Below, piece by piece: positions 63,097-64,000 of a stretch of DNA of 64,000 nucleotides. The stretch spans positions 1 to 64,000 of the forward strand of contig NZ_JAMBLS010000011.1 in assembly GCF_023336905.1 (NCBI RefSeq). Reading direction: 5' to 3'. Under the pieces are notes generated by a model. That model was not told the origin of the DNA. It searched no databases and saw only the letters and a list, made by a program, of their open reading frames with translations. Origin of the DNA: Bacteroides sp. ET71. Lineage in GTDB: Bacteria; Bacteroidota; Bacteroidia; Bacteroidales; Bacteroidaceae. The translations under genes and the position numbers were made by a program. The stretch's first letter is position 1; each line of letters opens with the position of its first letter.

Positions 63097-63121
63097 ATTT
63101 CTTTTGTATCGTTTTTTCTTT

Positions 63122-63129
63122 TACCTTTG
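63122..63129 (+). promoter_or_regulatory. -7 promoter element, acyltransferase gene
   Basis: TACCTTTG, 44 bases before the start at 63174. Confidence 0.6.
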
Positions 63130-63173
63130 CGCCTTCATGACAAAAAAACTATTTGATATTAAAAAAGGAAGAA

Positions 63174-64000
63174 ATGAAAGCACAAACCACTTACTTGGCT
63201 TCGAAGCCTCACTATGAGATTTTGGATGGACTTCGTGGCGTAGCTGCCTTAATGGTAATTCTTTTTCATCTGTTTGAAGCTCATGCGGGGGGCAATCATC
63301 TGACTCAAATCATCAATCATGGGTATTTGGCGGTCGACTTTTTCTTTATGCTTTCCGGTTTTGTGATAGGTTATGCGTATGATGACCGCTGGGACCGCAT
63401 GACACTGGGCACTTTCTTCAAACGCCGTATTATCCGTTTGCATCCAATGGTCATAATGGGGAGCATTGTGGGTGCCGTGTTCTTTTATTTTCAAGAGTCT
63501 TCGGTGTGTTTTCCGCTTATAGGAGAAACGCCTGTCTGGATGCTTCTGTTGCTGATGTTGTGGGGATGCACATTGCTTCCTCTTCCGCTTCGTTGGGATG
63601 TGCGTGGCTGGACGGAGATGCATCCGTTGAACGGTCCCTGCTGGTCTCTTTATTATGAATATATTGCCAATATCTTGTATGCTTTGTTCATTCGCCGTTT
63701 CAGCAAGAAGGCGTTGGCTGTCCTTGTATTTCTGGCTGCCTGTCTGACTGTTTATCGCGGGCAGACGGCTCCGCTGGGTGACATGGTAGGAGGCTGGGCT
63801 TTGACCTGGGAACAGCAATACGTGGGTTTTGTTCGTTTGTTGTATCCTTTCTTTGGGGGATTGCTGCTGTCCCGCTTGGGTTGGTTGATTCGTGTGAAGA
63901 AGCGTGCTTTTTGGTATTGCAGTCTGATTATTGTCTGCATGTTGTCTGTTCCCCGTTTGGGCGGTGAGGAACATTATTGGATGAACGGCCTTTATGAATC
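63174..64000 (+). CDS. Acyltransferase-3 family membrane protein (OafA-like), cut by the window end
   Basis: Open from ATG 63174 to the last base, at least 275 residues, so the C-terminus is missing. The start KPHYEILDGLRGVAALMVILFH carries the family's conserved Arg and His. FFMLSGFVIGYAYDDRW and FFKRRIIRLHPM follow, with several later membrane helices. The family O-acylates surface sugars (for example O-antigen or exported glycans) using acyl-CoA from the cytoplasm. The substrate is unknown. It has its own promoter. Confidence 0.9.
   Translation, partial: MKAQTTYLASKPHYEILDGLRGVAALMVILFHLFEAHAGGNHLTQIINHGYLAVDFFFMLSGFVIGYAYDDRWDRMTLGTFFKRRIIRLHPMVIMGSIVGAVFFYFQESSVCFPLIGETPVWMLLLLMLWGCTLLPLPLRWDVRGWTEMHPLNGPCWSLYYEYIANILYALFIRRFSKKALAVLVFLAACLTVYRGQTAPLGDMVGGWALTWEQQYVGFVRLLYPFFGGLLLSRLGWLIRVKKRAFWYCSLIIVCMLSVPRLGGEEHYWMNGLYE

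Overview
The window comes from a gut Bacteroides-type genome (Bacteroidales, Bacteroides sensu lato). The signs are a SusC/SusD pair embedded in glycoside hydrolase and sulfatase genes, fimbrillin-type lipoproteins with DUF3575/DUF5119 partners, BspA-like leucine-rich repeats, many signal-peptidase-II lipoproteins, and the -7 promoter element TAnnTTTG in front of most transcription units. I do not name a species.

Layout. 1-4.9 kb: a cell-envelope/housekeeping run (bifunctional penicillin-binding protein, short HPPK-like protein, kdsB, a metal-site-less M16 protein). 5.0-7.2 kb: a secreted 14-repeat MORN protein convergent with prs. 7.4-11.3 kb: a GC-rich, leftward fimbrial-type cluster (broken fimbrillin/LRR gene, DUF3575, DUF5119, fimbrillin-like lipoprotein). 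12-16.8 kb: CNNM/CBS transporter-like protein, secreted esterase, S41 protease, DUF4251 protein. 17-35.3 kb: a polysaccharide utilization locus: GH20 hexosaminidase (leftward), then SusC, SusD, a PD-(D/E)XK Rpn-type nuclease, a Ser-type sulfatase, a GH2 beta-mannosidase and two GH92 alpha-mannosidases. The enzyme set fits N-glycan (or sulfated GlcNAc-containing host glycan) breakdown; this is inference. No regulator sits in the locus.

35.7-41 kb: map, an aldose-1-epimerase-like gene, a TPR protein and glnS. 41-46 kb: the phosphate system, with pstS divergent from pstC-pstA-pstB-phoU; the shared control region carries two sets of 11-bp direct repeats that look like Pho boxes, and PstC carries a PstS-like segment. 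46-49.4 kb: a candidate small RNA, ribE, GDP-fucose synthase, a Crp-family regulator and a tRNA cluster (Ser-GCT, Lys-CTT, Glu-CTC). 49.4-57.6 kb: DedA protein, an AspT/YidE-like transporter, class III fbp, long-chain acyl-CoA ligase, gmd and rlmH. 58-64 kb: DUF4783 protein and nadC, an ECF sigma factor operon with a membrane/beta-barrel partner and two small exported proteins, a FabK/nitronate monooxygenase-like enzyme, and an acyltransferase-3 gene cut off by the window end.

The most unusual pattern is a set of six intergenic tandem arrays with periods of 21, 22, 22, 22, 23 and 24 bp (positions near 35.6, 41.1, 44.3, 47.1, 51.8 and 57.7 kb), plus an 11-bp one near 11.5 kb. Their units differ in sequence from array to array, but the period stays near two helical turns. 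I know of no named element class that covers them. Other points worth a look are the PstC/PstS-like fusion, a promoter-plus-terminator small RNA candidate, a MITE-like element, the frameshifted fimbrillin/LRR gene, and the sigma factor paired with a membrane protein ending in a barrel-like domain.
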